A stretch of DNA of 64,000 bases from Eretmocerus hayati (taxonomy: Eukaryota; Arthropoda; Insecta; Hymenoptera; Aphelinidae). Position 1 is the first letter of the stretch; each line of letters starts with the position of its first letter. A program made the position numbers and the translations under genes. This document shows positions 24,498 to 36,350 of this stretch, piece by piece. The notes under the pieces were generated by a model. The model was not told where the DNA came from. It saw only the letters and a program-made list of their open reading frames with translations, and made no database searches. The stretch covers positions 118,884,305 to 118,948,304 of the forward strand of contig CM056743.1 of the NCBI GenBank assembly GCA_029851415.1, in the 5' to 3' direction.

Positions 24498-25790
24498 GCT
24501 GACTCACGTGACACCTCTGAAATATGTAGAAATTCACAACAATGCTTGCGCTCGGTACCACTCGGACAACCAATATCCCACAATATCTACAAACACTTCT
24601 AAGAATTGTCATTCTAAAGTCAATTTTATCGCAAAGATCATCCGAGTGACATAACAACTCACCACTGCTCTCACTTTTGGAAATCAGAATCTTCCAAACC
24701 CTTATTGACGCCACGAACAGAAACTCACGTGCACTCTATGAAAGCTCTCAATGTGAAGTGATGATAGCAGTCGAGGGAGAGCCCAATGCGTAGGCGAAGC
24801 TCCAATGTTGTTCACGTTGGCTCTTTAGCATTCCTTGCCTCGTCTGAGCAATCAACCGCGAGTAGGAGAGTAATTTATCATGTGCTCTTCGCTCATCATT
24901 GCCTTTTCCTGCTATGACTGCTATACACGCTGAGAAAAGACATTTCTGCGCGCGTCGAGGATCCCGCGGGAACGCGACAACTCTGCGCTTTCTCACTCCC
25001 GCGAGGGCAACTATAACAGCCAAACGCGTCTCGGAAATCTGTTATCCCTTCTCTCTGATCCCCATTCTAAGAGAAGCGTATAGATGTGTCTTTAAACCTC
25101 GCGTGCGCTTACTTCTTGCTCCGACTTTCGGTACGGTACGCTCCAACCCCCCATTAACTCTGCAGGTACTTTTCTCGGGGAAAATTAATCGTCCACTAGT
25201 TGATAACTTCTCACATCTGCAAGTCATATCATGGGAGTGTAATGTACAGGCCCAGGAGTTTTTGCCGTACACTGAAGTTTTACGGCTCGTTAGCATGAGT
25301 CATCGCAAACCATATACCCCAATATCTCTCATGAACCGACTATTTCCAAGGTAATTATCAGGTGCATCAGCGAATAGGTGAGTTACGTATGATTTATTTA
25401 TTGCTATATAATGCCCACTCCCCTGATGTGATTGAATCGCAGATGAATGATTCTTGAGGATCGTTCGTTTTAAAGATATCAGCATTGATGGTTGAAACAT
25501 CATTTAGGTTGCTAAGGGGTCATCAATTTGTTAAGTGATAGTTACAATGACTAATTTTATTTCAAATCTAGTGTCTCATCAATAGAATACAAACGGTACA
25601 AATGAGCACATCTGCAACAATCGTGTGATTATTTACCTCAATAAATATATTTATTCTCAAATTTCGAAAAAGCGTATTGGCATTTCGAATACCACTAAAC
25701 TCGAAAACCTTTCATCGAGGAAATTCTTACACCATCATTCTCGTGGATGGCTTAAAACATGAACGGCTCAATACTCCTCTGGTTTTTAAA
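24498..25790. other. Intergenic downstream of the phosphatase gene
   Basis: A 151-codon plus-strand frame (24899-25354) overlaps a CG-rich patch. It shows no signal peptide, domain or conserved motif, and minus-strand frames overlap it, so it is not called as a gene. Confidence 0.4.
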
Positions 25791-25798
25791 AAAATTCC

Positions 25799-25804
25799 TT
25801 TATT
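25799..25804 (-). terminator. Poly(A) signal AATAAA for the phosphatase gene
   Basis: AATAAA on the minus strand, about 257 bp after the stop codon at 26061, in AT-rich sequence. It is the first canonical signal I see downstream of the gene, so the transcript probably ends near 25780. Confidence 0.5.
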
Positions 25805-26060
25805 TCGCTATTGCATAAGAAAGCTCCTGTTCTAAACAGTGTCATCAAGATTCTCGCTGAAGGCTGTCTCGAAAATACCGAACGAATTTCTTGAGATTGT
25901 GTCACTAGCGTTGATTGCCATCGTTCAATGGGATCTAGCTTCATGACATTGATGAATGATATATTGATAAGGCTCAGTTGATATTCAAAAAGTTTAGATC
26001 TCTGTCAAACATACTGTTATCATCAAGAATCGTCACTCGAGAGCAAAACTATTTTACCTG

Positions 26061-27907
26061 TCATGATTCCTTTTTTACTGAGCACATCTTGTCGAATTCA
26101 CATTCTCGTTCAGTATCCGGAAGGTTATCTTTTACAATCTGCATTGGACATGGTGCATCAGATGGACATCCTGGTAGTTTCACTGCACGCTCTTGGTGTA
26201 ATAATAGTACGCTTGACCCTTGTTTTGCACAACTGAAAACATTATCAATGTTTTTTTAAAAATTCAAAACCAGATAAGGTGTAGAGTTGATTCAACTTAC
26301 TCGTACAGAACAAATGCAAGGTTACTGGCAAAAGGACACAGCAGAGTCGTTTTCCATTTTCGAGATCCCTTCTGTAATGAGAACGACTCATGAGTCAAGA
26401 GCTTTTCATCCTTTGCTATTCCAAGAATTGGTAACAGTTTTAAAAGCGCTCCTGAGTGAGAAAAATACGTAGTTGCTGTGGGGCCATCGTAGGATCTGTA
26501 ATAGTAGGATATTTAACCTCCGCTTGAGTTGGAAAAGAAAGTAGAGCATCTGACTTTAAAATGTCTTACTCAAAGTATTGGAACATATCCCTCAATGCTG
26601 GACATGACTGTTTATAATTGAGTTCGTTACCATAACCATCTTGCCAATAAGTCTTCAACTCTTTCAGAAATTCCAGAGTCTGAGAAAATTATTTGAAATA
26701 TCGCTGTTTATAGGACAATTGTGGTTCTTCTAATCAATATGACAAAGTGAATGAAATTGTCGCAAACCTTGACATCATTCAATGTGAACAAAGCACACCA
26801 TGGAGAGTCCATCGTCTTATTTAATGCGGTTTCGTGAGCACACATCATGTACATGAGTTTTGCTTCATCTGAAACATGAGGTTTGGTGAAAAATAGATAT
26901 AACCAGTATTGAAACTACATGGATCTTTACCGCTATCAATACGGAATCCAATCCTCTTCGACACATTTGATGCGACATTTCGAACAAACTGACTCTGTTC
27001 AAAGAGTTCACTTTCTTTTGAGCTCTCAGGATCTTTCTCATATGCAAGCCACCGTGGACATTTTTCGTAAAACTGGAAACCAAAATATAGGACTACGTGG
27101 CTTTCCTATTCATGGATGTTTTTTCAGATATGTATGATGTGTCGACTGTAATGTATATCTCACCGTGAGTATGGGATCTTTTTTCAGAGTTTTAAGGAAC
27201 ATGATATTGGAGCTATCTCCTTCTCCAAGCAGGCCACGTGTGAAGGCTTTTGCACTGTCCTCTGTACGATCGGTATCCGTGTGCTTGAACTGTTTGACAA
27301 GTCAAAGGATCATTTCTTCTGTATAATCCGAGTAAATACATGGAATTCATACCTTGTAGGTTAGTTCACGATTGTCCGTTCTGAAGAGAGTTGGAAAACG
27401 AGCCTGCATTCTTTTGGCCAAATTGAAGAGTTCATCTTTACCTTCATCCGTCATCTTACCCTTCTCATTTTTCGAGAATGGTAGTCTCCAAGTTCTGAGA
27501 TTATCAGCTACCTCTCTTGAAAGCTCACTATTACGTTCTTTGAATTCTTTCTCGATTCTGTCTTGTAATTCTGGTAGATCTCCCGTCATCTTTTTGACCC
27601 ACTTCTTAGAAGGATATCTTGTACCATGCCTGATTATCATCCAAATTTTTCTCTCAGTGCATCCTAAATTATAATGCACTCAAGATTATTGATACCATTC
27701 CGATAGCTCGGAAATCATCATTATTGATAGTGCAGTACCTGGATAAACTGGCCGAGAGACGTTATGATTGGCAACATATCTGTACGGAGTTTTTGTAGCA
27801 AAATTGCAGTTTAGCAGCTGATCATCGTTGTTGTAACAATCGGGTGTTGCAGATACTGAGATCAAAATTAGAGGATAGATTTTCAGAAGAAAATTCAATC
27901 CAACCAT
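26061..27907 (-). CDS. MINPP1: Multiple inositol polyphosphate phosphatase, 8 exons
   Basis: A complete 441-residue histidine acid phosphatase. Exons: 27907-27739, 27663-27353, 27289-27164, 27072-26931, 26868-26768, 26679-26570, 26495-26301, 26232-26061. All seven introns (62-91 bp) are GT-AG and phases match throughout. Residues 1-20 form a signal peptide. IRHGTRYP (67-74) holds the nucleophilic His69. FKHTDTDRTEDSA and FTRGL (161-180) and SPWC are typical of the MINPP branch. The second catalytic motif reads His333-Ser-Gly where HAE is usual. Family members dephosphorylate inositol hexakisphosphate and lower phosphates in the ER lumen or outside the cell. This protein ends KKES with no SDEL-type retention signal, so I infer secretion. 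Cys-rich end (CPSDAPCPM) also fits. A venom or gut acid phosphatase role is possible but not shown. Confidence 0.95.
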
Positions 27908-28411
27908 TGTTCGATCTTTGAGAAGACTGATCTATTAAAAGTAATCAAACAGCCACGTCACAAGTGAGTACAACAACTATTAAAAAAGAATTCAACGCGA
28001 TCGATGTATGATTTCTATGAGATACAAACAACTTTGCTAATTTTAAAGAAATGAAACTCGAGTTAGACCACGGCTTGAATTACTGAAAGACACCAACGAG
28101 TGTATTACACACAATTTTAAAAACGGTGCACAAATGCGAGTTTTGGAGAACCAGACTTGTACGACTCACTCGCGATGATCCAGCAAACTGATGAGGCAGC
28201 AGCTCTTTGCTCAAGTTGCAACCAGTGTTATCATATAAGCACGCACGGTGAATTATCAACGTCTTTAGCTTTTGTTATTCTTATTCAAGCGCTACGGCTC
28301 AAACTACCGCTTATGATGAAATTGCGATGAAGTATCTCGCGACGCGATATCTAATCGGCACTTGGCTCTTGAGCAGCGTGTGTTAGAAAATAATTGCGAT
28401 CGCCCAAGTTG

Positions 28412-28420
28412 CTTTATATA
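28412..28420 (-). promoter_or_regulatory. Candidate TATA box upstream of the phosphatase gene
   Basis: TATATAAAG on the minus strand about 505 bp before the start codon. A second TATA-like site, TTATATGATAA, begins at 28238. No initiator at the right spacing clinches either, so the real start site is uncertain. Confidence 0.25.
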
Positions 28421-29145
28421 GGGATTCAAGTCCTGAGAGGTTATTGGTGTGTAAACTTTATATGCTTATCGCCTGTACTAGCTGACAGTTGAAGCTACTA
28501 GACACACGCTCGTACACACACGAGGGATATACAAGTATTGACTCTGTAGTAGCACAGCTGTATTTACTGTCTCCTACTATACGGAACCTCAGCTTCCATG
28601 ACGTTATTCGATATAAGTAACAGATATTTTCAACTCAATGAATATGCATGTAATAAAGGAAGCAAGCATGTTTTTGTTGTTTAGTACAGTTCGTTTTTGA
28701 ATAAAGGAGAAAAAAACCATTTATAACTATTGTAAGGACAAAACAATTGAATAAGTAGGCCCTGGCGTCCTCGTATTGAGCAGGCGCGATTTCGAAACGA
28801 AAATGCTTCAGATTGGCTTCAATCGCCATGGCAATTCAATGCTTCATTATGAGTAGAGATAATGAGCTACAGTTTCATGAAATATTGTCCCGCTTAGCAA
28901 AACGATTCAATAGCAGAAATTGACTTTAGTCTTCCATTCTTTATTCTATCATCGTGAACAACACACCGTGCTATCTTGAGATCGTTCATACGTGTGTAAA
29001 AGCACGTGATAAACGAATGCTCATATGAATGTTTATATCTACATTGTAATCGGTCTTTCAGCCAGTAAATTATTGAATGAATGAATAAATCAATTGTTAA
29101 ATTACATATACTATAAATATACGTACTGATCCCTCAAAACTAGTA
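28421..29145. other. Intergenic, no gene seen
   Basis: AT-rich DNA upstream of the phosphatase gene. One 64-codon minus-strand frame (28829-28635) shows no recognisable domain. Confidence 0.4.
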
Positions 29146-29456
29146 ATTCGAAATGTATCGGTGTAGTTTTGATCGATCACGGATCGAACTTTTCTTCTTT
29201 GTCCTACTGGATCAGAAATTCCTCAGGAATACGATGGAATGCTCAAATTTTCAATTTGAGGTTAATTTCATACCTGAAGAACGATTTTTGTACGGAATAA
29301 ATTTTCTTCTCTGAAACTACTAGCTGAAAACCGTTGAGAAACAACAGATTTATTGAAAGTTTGAGCATTCCATCGTGTTCCTGAGGAATTTTCTGATCAA
29401 ATAGAGCAAGAAAAAATTCGATCCGTGATCGATCAGAACTTTACCGACATAATTCG
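29146..29456. mobile_element. Palindromic MITE, ~115-bp arms
   Basis: 29146-29265 matches the reverse complement of 29340-29456. Shared words include GATCGATCACGGATCGAA, ATTCCTCAGGAA and CGATGGAATGCTCAAA. The central spacer is about 75 bp. Arms are about 85 percent identical by eye. The target duplication is unclear. Confidence 0.75.
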
Positions 29457-29588
29457 GATACATACGTGGCCCAGGCTCCGCGGTAAGTTTTCACTGTATC
29501 AAGTATACCGAATGTAGTGAAGAACATGTCGCAAGCGTGATTTTTTCACCAAAAGTTGATGAATGAAAAGAACATTCGAGACTATCCA

Positions 29589-29627
29589 TAGAGATAGATA
29601 TTATACCATTGGTATTATATCTCTATG
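29589..29627. repeat. Small hairpin
   Basis: ATAGAGATAGATATTATACC is followed by its near complement GGTATTATATCTCTAT. It forms a stem of about 16 bp with a tiny loop. Confidence 0.6.
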
Positions 29628-30389
29628 AGATTATCACGGTTTAAAATCGACTAAACTCCATTTCAAAGCATAAAATGAGCGAATTCGTATTAATATCTGC
29701 TGTAATTGCCAAGAAAACGCTACCCAGTATGGTTACGACATGACATTCTTAGCGCGTTTGAGAATATCAGCAAACTCACAAGAGAATGCTGTGACTAATC
29801 ATATGATTAAATTGAAACCATAGAAAATTTTTAGAGAACCTATGATATCGAAAGCTTGAAGAATGATAATTTCACGTGGTCGTTCAAACAGTACATTTCG
29901 ATATTTCGCACACCGATTCATACCTTCTAGATAGAGTCGAGTAAATGAAAAAAAATAAATAAATAAATAAATAAATAGATAGAGTCGAAGTCGAAGGTCC
30001 AAATTTTGACGAGACTGCAAAGGCTACCCCCTCGAGTCTGTAACACTATTTTTTATCTTCTTAGCGGCAGTGTGACTCTGCCGCACATTTTGGAAGAAAG
30101 AGTACTGTGCGTTCTGCTTAAAAAGGCGGGGGAGATCACGTTTTTGACTCTTGAATCTATAATAGACATCGACACACACCGTGTAACGCATTCGTGAGAC
30201 ACCTTTTCTCAAACTTTCAAGGGGAAGTGTCAACCAGGTTTACTTTGAACAGACGGGGTAACGTTGAACATTCGTTTGAATCCTCGAAATCAGTACAATA
30301 GGGATGCAAAAGGGTTCTTGTACTTATTTGCTTGATAATTGCATGCGTGACAAACTTTGATTGGTCAATCTCTCGGAGAATCTATTTGG
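29628..30389. other. Intergenic with (AAAT)n microsatellite
   Basis: A simple AAAT repeat lies at about 29950-29978. Frames in this interval are short and unrecognised. No RNA gene seen. Confidence 0.5.
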
Positions 30390-30560
30390 CAGGAACGATC
30401 TGCTTCCCAAATAAAAGAAGCTCTGGATCCATTCTGGTTCCTAAACATGAGCTTTGGAACTGAAAGATGGCAAATTTCAAGGAGATGTGATTTTCTGATT
30501 TTGATTAGGAATCCTGCGACGCTGGATAAAAATCTCATTTCTGTTATAGAACGAGTTGAC
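30390..30560 (+). repeat. Dispersed repeat, copy A
   Basis: GATGGCAAATTTCAAGGA followed by CTGATTTTGATTAGGAATCC recurs with changes at 31930-32010, and in reverse at about 12000-12110. It is a member of a repeat family with at least three copies in the window, nature unknown. Confidence 0.55.
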
Positions 30561-31405
30561 ACTAGCCGGTTTATGCCGAGAGAAAGGAAGCGAGACGTCT
30601 CTCGTGCACCTGCCAATGACAACGAGAGCGCGTGGTTCGTTTTCGGTAAAAACGGATCGTGCTTAGGTCGTGATGCGACGTGCGAATGATGTTACGAAAA
30701 ATCAAAAAAAAAAAAAATGATCTTATTGCCGGCGCGGAGTGCCGTTGGATGGCTTAGGTTGACTCGATGGCCATGTGGCCGAACGGCTCGACGGAGCAGC
30801 CATCAAAGCTCCTAAACGCGCAAGCCTGCGGGCTTTGCACATACCACACAGGGCATCACTGCACTTGGTGTTGGGAACACCTGAAGGGTTGTTTCGCACC
30901 ATGATAAGTAGAAAAATGACCGAGAATGATACGGATTGGCACTCTGTTGAATGTTTTGACACTTGGAACCGAAAAGAGTTGAATATTACACCTGCATGGA
31001 AGGTTCCATGGGAACGGGAGTGGGCACAGGAATACGAACTAAACGCACTGTCTTGTATTCAAATTGTGCGGCAAATGCCGATACACGAAACACCACAAAC
31101 ACATACACATACTCGTCCATGCTGGTTTACACTGATTTGAAAAGGACTGAGTGGAACGCGACCATCGCGAAGACCGGGACACGACCGTGTACAACTTCCC
31201 ACAGGCTCGGCGGCGGAGCTGGTCGGCGTCGTCGAGGCGCGGTATCGGATGACCGGGTGACCTTGGGCCGAAGGCCGTCGGGTCGGAGAGTCGGCGGACC
31301 TGATGGCGCGACTTTGACAAACGAGTGACGTGATCGAATTTCCGTGGAGGACTGTGTATGCTGAACTAAAAGTGCTTGGATTTATATAGCTGAAAGCGTT
31401 GACAA
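30561..31405. other. GC-rich intergenic stretch
   Basis: 31150-31320 is strongly G+C and CpG rich. Three overlapping frames of 93-133 codons on both strands reflect this composition. GTGGCCGAACGG at about 30776 looks like a tRNA A box, but no B box follows at the right distance. Confidence 0.4.
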
Positions 31406-31416
31406 ATCTGTGGATA

Positions 31417-31716
31417 TGAGGATCTGCGGTTACGCAGACTTCTATGAGTCTGTGGGTCAAGCTGTTGTATTGTGTTCTGAGTGTGAGGATCCGCAGATAT
31501 GCGGATTTCTCTGATTTTATGTTATTCTGTCGTTTTATGAATTTATGAAGATGATTACCGGCCTTTGTGTGAGGATCCGCAGATATGCGGATCTGTGCGA
31601 TGTTATGAGAATCTTTATTATATCGTTTTTATGAGTTCATAATGGTGTTTACTAGTCTTTGCGTGTTCTACGGATTTGATGATCGGTGGATCCACAGATC
31701 TGCGGATCTGTGGATT
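31417..31716. repeat. Repeated short palindromes (GGATCCGCAGATATGCGGAT)
   Basis: Four hairpin-forming sequences occur: GATCTGCGGTTACGCAGA (about 31421), GGATCCGCAGATATGCGGAT (31488 and 31573) and a GGATCCACAGATCTGCGGAT version (31688). Spacing is about 70-115 bp with related flanks, so these are diverged tandem units with a conserved palindromic core. Confidence 0.65.
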
Positions 31717-34129
31717 ATCGGAGATTTATGAGTTTACGGGTTGATGCTTTCACGATGTTGCTTTGGAATGCAAAAGTTTTCTCGATATTTTCTCTACGAT
31801 TTTTTCTCATGCGTACTTTTGGCTAAAGATTGAATCAAATTGCAATTATTATTGAAGAATATGAGTGCAATGCGCACGTCAGAGTAAATCCACTCTGTCA
31901 ACATAAATTCTGGGAGTAAGGGATGGCAAATCTCAAGGAATTATATGTTCCTCTGATTTTGATCAGAAATCCTGAGACGTTGATAAAAAATCTCATATTT
32001 GTTGAAGAATGAGTAGATCCTCCTTGTCATCATGAATTTTCAAAACTATCTTGTTTTGGGAAATACGGCTCTTTTTGAAGTGTATTCCCAAACTATTCAC
32101 GTTTGTGAGTATGAATATATTGGATGCCTAGATATGAATTTGTGGAATTATTTCGATTTGGAAAAATCTGACTCTTTCCGAAGAGTATTTTCGAATCATG
32201 TTTGTCAACGTGGATACATTATGAACGTTAGGATTTGCTTTTTTGAAGAGTAACTCAAGTTTTCCACGCTTGGGAGCGCCAATGAACTAATTGATCTTTT
32301 CTCAGCTCTCGAGGTCTTTTGAGTGCAGGCTCTTCCTTGGGCTAGTTCACAACCCATCCATTTGTGAGCCAAGAAATCAGTGTTGCCAACAATGAAATAA
32401 TTACAATTGAAGAACTTATTCTAGGAGTCGCCATTTACACTTAGAATAAGCTACTAGTATGAGCCCGCCTGATAACCCAAGGTAGTTCCACGTCCTCTCA
32501 AAGAAGGCCAAAATTGGGCCTTGTAAGGGCTCTAGGGTCTATGGAGGTTTCGACAATATATGTATGAGACAATTGTTTTCGCACTATTAAGGCATAGTAT
32601 AAACGAGGAAATAACTTTTTGGATTTTTCACCGACCCTGGTGACAGTTTTGTTCAGCTTTCTCCAGAATTCCTCAAATAATATCAAGCATTCATGTCCCC
32701 CGAATCAAGTATCTGATACGTTGTTTTAGGGGAGCACTCATTCATCAAGTCCAGGTCCGTGTCGCGGCTTTCTTGTTTTTCTCATGATAATGACGATCCG
32801 ATGATCTCTTTGACCAGCCGCCGTAAATTTGTTGGCATCTGGCTTCCAGTTTAGGTGAATTAAAATGTGTGCACTTCTCCTGAACATTGAATCATTTAAT
32901 TATTCAGCTGTCAAACCCATCATTACACGAGAAATACTCATTTTTAGACCTATAGTACTAAATTATCGATCGAATCCGATAGCGGCCTATTGCTCCAACA
33001 GGATACAGTTAATATTCCACCAATCTACAGGCTGGACTGTTACCTATTCGTCGTCGCTTTGTGTAAGATAATTATAATAGGCTTCGGATCATTTGCACCA
33101 TCCTCATGTACTAGATTGATTCACGCTCTGATTTTTTTTCTTCTTGCGCTAGAGAACCCACTCAGTTGGTATCCAATCCACAGTGAACAGTTACAGCCAG
33201 CTCTGTGAAATTGAACAAGGCCCTCTCAATTTCTATCCCTTGCAAAAAAGTACAGACTGGGTGTATGCTGATCCAATACAGGTGCGTCAGATTTCTTTCC
33301 TCGAAAATATAGCACCTACACTTACAAAACAGTGCTCAAGGGAGCGATAGCCGATACCGTAGAGTGGGTCGATCCCTTATATAGCGTTGGGGGCCACATT
33401 ATACACACTGAAGCCGTTCGATTTGAGCTTCTCTTGCAACTCTTTGATTGCATCGTTCGACACGGAGCTCGCAGTATCCACTAGCCACGGGTTGCCACTG
33501 TTTCAGGTATAAAATGTGTGTACAAAGGTGGCAGTGCTGGTAGCAGTCCTTTTTTCTTACCTCGCGGCTACCCGCTCTTTCCACTCTTCCTCTTTTTCAA
33601 TTTTACTCGTGTGCAAGGAGTGGGTGTAGAACCCTTTTGCTTTTATCAGCCGTATATTTGTATAGAGCACCGGCGATGACGGGATACGTATACACACATT
33701 CATCTACTCTTACCCCAGTATTCGTGAGGATCTTGCACACGATTAAGAATACAGCACGACCACAGAAAGGATTAAAAAAGTGTATAGTATCCCCCGGCAT
33801 CACCATGCTGGTCCCTCTCATTCTTTTCGAATATCCTTTTGGTAAACCCTCGGTTCAGTCCTCTCCGTCCTCACAAACCTTCCACGTGCGCTCACTCGCT
33901 TCTTCAGCCTCCCCATCTCTAAGCATGCATAGGCAGCGTGACGCAAGACGATTTTGCGAAGCGCCATTTCTAAAGCTTGCTCAAAAATTTACACTCCGAA
34001 TCAATTCGGGCACCCACCTGTGCTGTTGTAACCTTATTCATTCCCACGAGGCAACTAGTGGTTTTTAAGGAATTTAGGTCACTGGATAAGATTTTCGAAG
34101 TTACATTCCCAAAAACGTGTGGTTTTTTT
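31717..34129. other. Intergenic with dispersed repeat copy B
   Basis: The copy of the 30390 repeat lies at 31930-32060. Beyond it there are two GAATTTTCAAAACTATCTTG-like segments and AT-rich DNA. No exon or RNA gene supported. Confidence 0.4.
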
Positions 34130-36350
34130 CAGTTATCAACAATACTAAGAGCAAAAATAGGGTTTTTCGCCAATATCGTGAAAAATATGCGTTTCCCGGA
34201 GAAAATACATGGGGTCAGAGTTGTAGATCGCAGAATTTCTCACAGAAAAAGCCCGTCCAACTTTCCCGGAAAACCCGAACCTAAACCTGTAGAAGCGTGA
34301 AAAGCGTCTGTCACGGTTTACATGGACTTATATGGACGCGGATTGCTTGGCCTACTAGATCTAATAATCGAAATCTCCCACAGAAGGTATCGTACTATAG
34401 AATCGGATCCAGTGACTCTATCGAAACGTAACCAAATGTATTTCAAAGAGAATGAAATCTATTTGATGACGGTATCAATTAGATCGAAATGAGCTCAGGG
34501 ATACCCGATTTCCCGGTGGAGTGCAAGAATTGATCCTTAGCTCAGGCGGCGGTGTATACGCTTGCATTTCTGTACATGCAGAGTCACTGAATCGCCTCTT
34601 GAATGCTGTAGGTTGTCGTTATTATGAATACATTCTTATTGTTGACGACAATTTCTATAGACAATTTGCAACTTTGTAGCATCACCAATGCGCACATGTC
34701 GTTGAAAAAGAACGGACCTACAGCAAGTTCAAAAAGTCCAATACAATAGTTATTGGATACCAAGTGAGGGTTGAAACGAAGTCCCCCAAATGCTTCCAAA
34801 CGCCCCCAATTTGCCCCATCGAGGCCAACTTTGAATTTTCAAAAGGAAACCTCCACTTTTTGCATCAGATTCTGGAACAATGAAAAATTCTCCGTTCAGA
34901 TTGATTTCCATGACATTGGTCAAGATGCCCTCCAAGGGTCAACGGTGGCTCACAAAACCTACAGAGTACGGGATCCCCTCCTGATATTTCCCAAGGAAGA
35001 CGTCTAATGAATAGTGTTAAATACAAGAGATATCAAGTATGGGCTCAGGTAACCCCCCCCCCCCAACCCCTAAAATCGCCCAATTCGTCTCATTGAGGCC
35101 AAATTTAATTTTCGTCATAGAAATTTCCTTGTTTTCCCTCGTACGTAGAATTTTTCGCTCTTCATTGATCTGAGGTGAGAGACAGGGGTTCCCATCTAAA
35201 AATTCCAAGTGGCCTTGATACGGCCAGTGGGGGGGAGGGTTCGGGGGGGGGGGGGGGGTATTTAGCGAGTTCATCTGAGTCATATTCAATAACTTTTGTA
35301 TCCAACACTATAAATTAGGTGTCACCCTTCAGAAATATCAGGGGTCCCGTTCAACGTGGATTCTTGTGACCCCCCACTGATCTCCGGAGGGAAACTAGAC
35401 TAATCTCATGAAAATCTGTTGGAACGCAGAATATTTCGCTTTTTTAGAATCTGAGGTAGAAAATGGGGATTTTCATTTATAAATTCGAAGTTCGCCTCAT
35501 TTAGGCGAATTGAGGGGGTGGGGGGGGGGGCTTAGGGAGATTCATCTGAGCTCTAAATCAATATCCAACAACTTCGGTATTCCACACTGCTCCTAGATGT
35601 CATCCCCGAGAGATATTGGAGGGATCTGGTAATCTTTGAACGTATTGTATAGTTGGGGGGGGGGGAAGTCATCTCCTCCAGGCAAGCATCATGAAGTTTC
35701 CCTGGAGAATTGTCTCTGGGCCAGGTATTTCTGAATAGAAAAATATTTTGATAGGTCCACGTACTCATACCTGAATTTCTTAAACTACATGTGCGCACTT
35801 GTGATGCTGCAAAGCTGCAGATTTTCCATAGAAATTGTTGCTGACGAATGGATTTTTTGTTCATATGGACGGTAATGGACAACTGACAGCATTCGAGAGG
35901 CGATTCACAGACCCGGCATGCACAGAAATGCAAGCGTTATAATAGACCGTGGACTTGTTCCCGTGTGCCTGGGCTGGGACTCGATTTTTGCACTCCTCCT
36001 CGAGGAAATCGGGCATCCCCGATTCACGTGCAATCCAATCGGTACCATCATCAAATAGACTTCATTTCCTCCAAACTGCAGTTGGTCATTTCTCGATAAA
36101 GTCACTAGATCCGAATTTATATAAGATCTAGCAGGCGAAGCGATCCGCGTCCTCATAAGCCCACGTCGAACGTGCCAGACGCTTTTCACGCTTCTACAGC
36201 CTAAAGGACTAGGTTTCTCGGGAATGTTGTAGCGTCCCTTTCTGTGGAAAATTCTGCGATCTACACACACGATTCCATGTATTCTTTCCGGAAAATGCAT
36301 ATTTTCCAAGATATCGGCGAAAAACGATATTTTGCACACCATTGATCATA
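34130..36350. repeat. Large palindrome with ~580-bp arms and G/C tracts inside
   Basis: 34130-34720 matches the reverse complement of 35775-36350 (shared GCTTGCATTTCTGTACATGC-like, GAATCGCCTC, ACAATTTCTAT and GCGCACATGT blocks). The spacer holds repeated blocks around C or G runs (35049-35061, 35230-35265, 35517-35531, 35655-35667) and GTTGGATAC-type words. Frames in both arms encode similar peptides (FPEKIHG against FPERIHG), which reflects DNA repetition, and I recognise no domain. Arms are roughly 75-80 percent alike, so this is an old fold-back element. Confidence 0.75.

Noticed and set aside
24899..25354. 151-codon plus-strand open frame
   Set aside because: No domain, signal peptide or splice support. 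It lies in CG-rich sequence with overlapping minus-strand frames of similar length.
27372..27674. 100-codon plus-strand frame
   Set aside because: It is the antisense shadow of phosphatase exon 2.
30756..30850. tRNA-like A box (GTGGCCGAACGG)
   Set aside because: No B box at a suitable distance and no cloverleaf could be formed.
30561..31460. Frames of 93-133 codons in the GC-rich stretch
   Set aside because: Several strands and frames are open at once, as expected from base composition. No protein motif was found.
35905..36342. 145-codon minus-strand frame and its counterpart at 33977-34300
   Set aside because: The similarity between the two comes from the inverted DNA repeat. No recognised domain and no evidence of coding selection.
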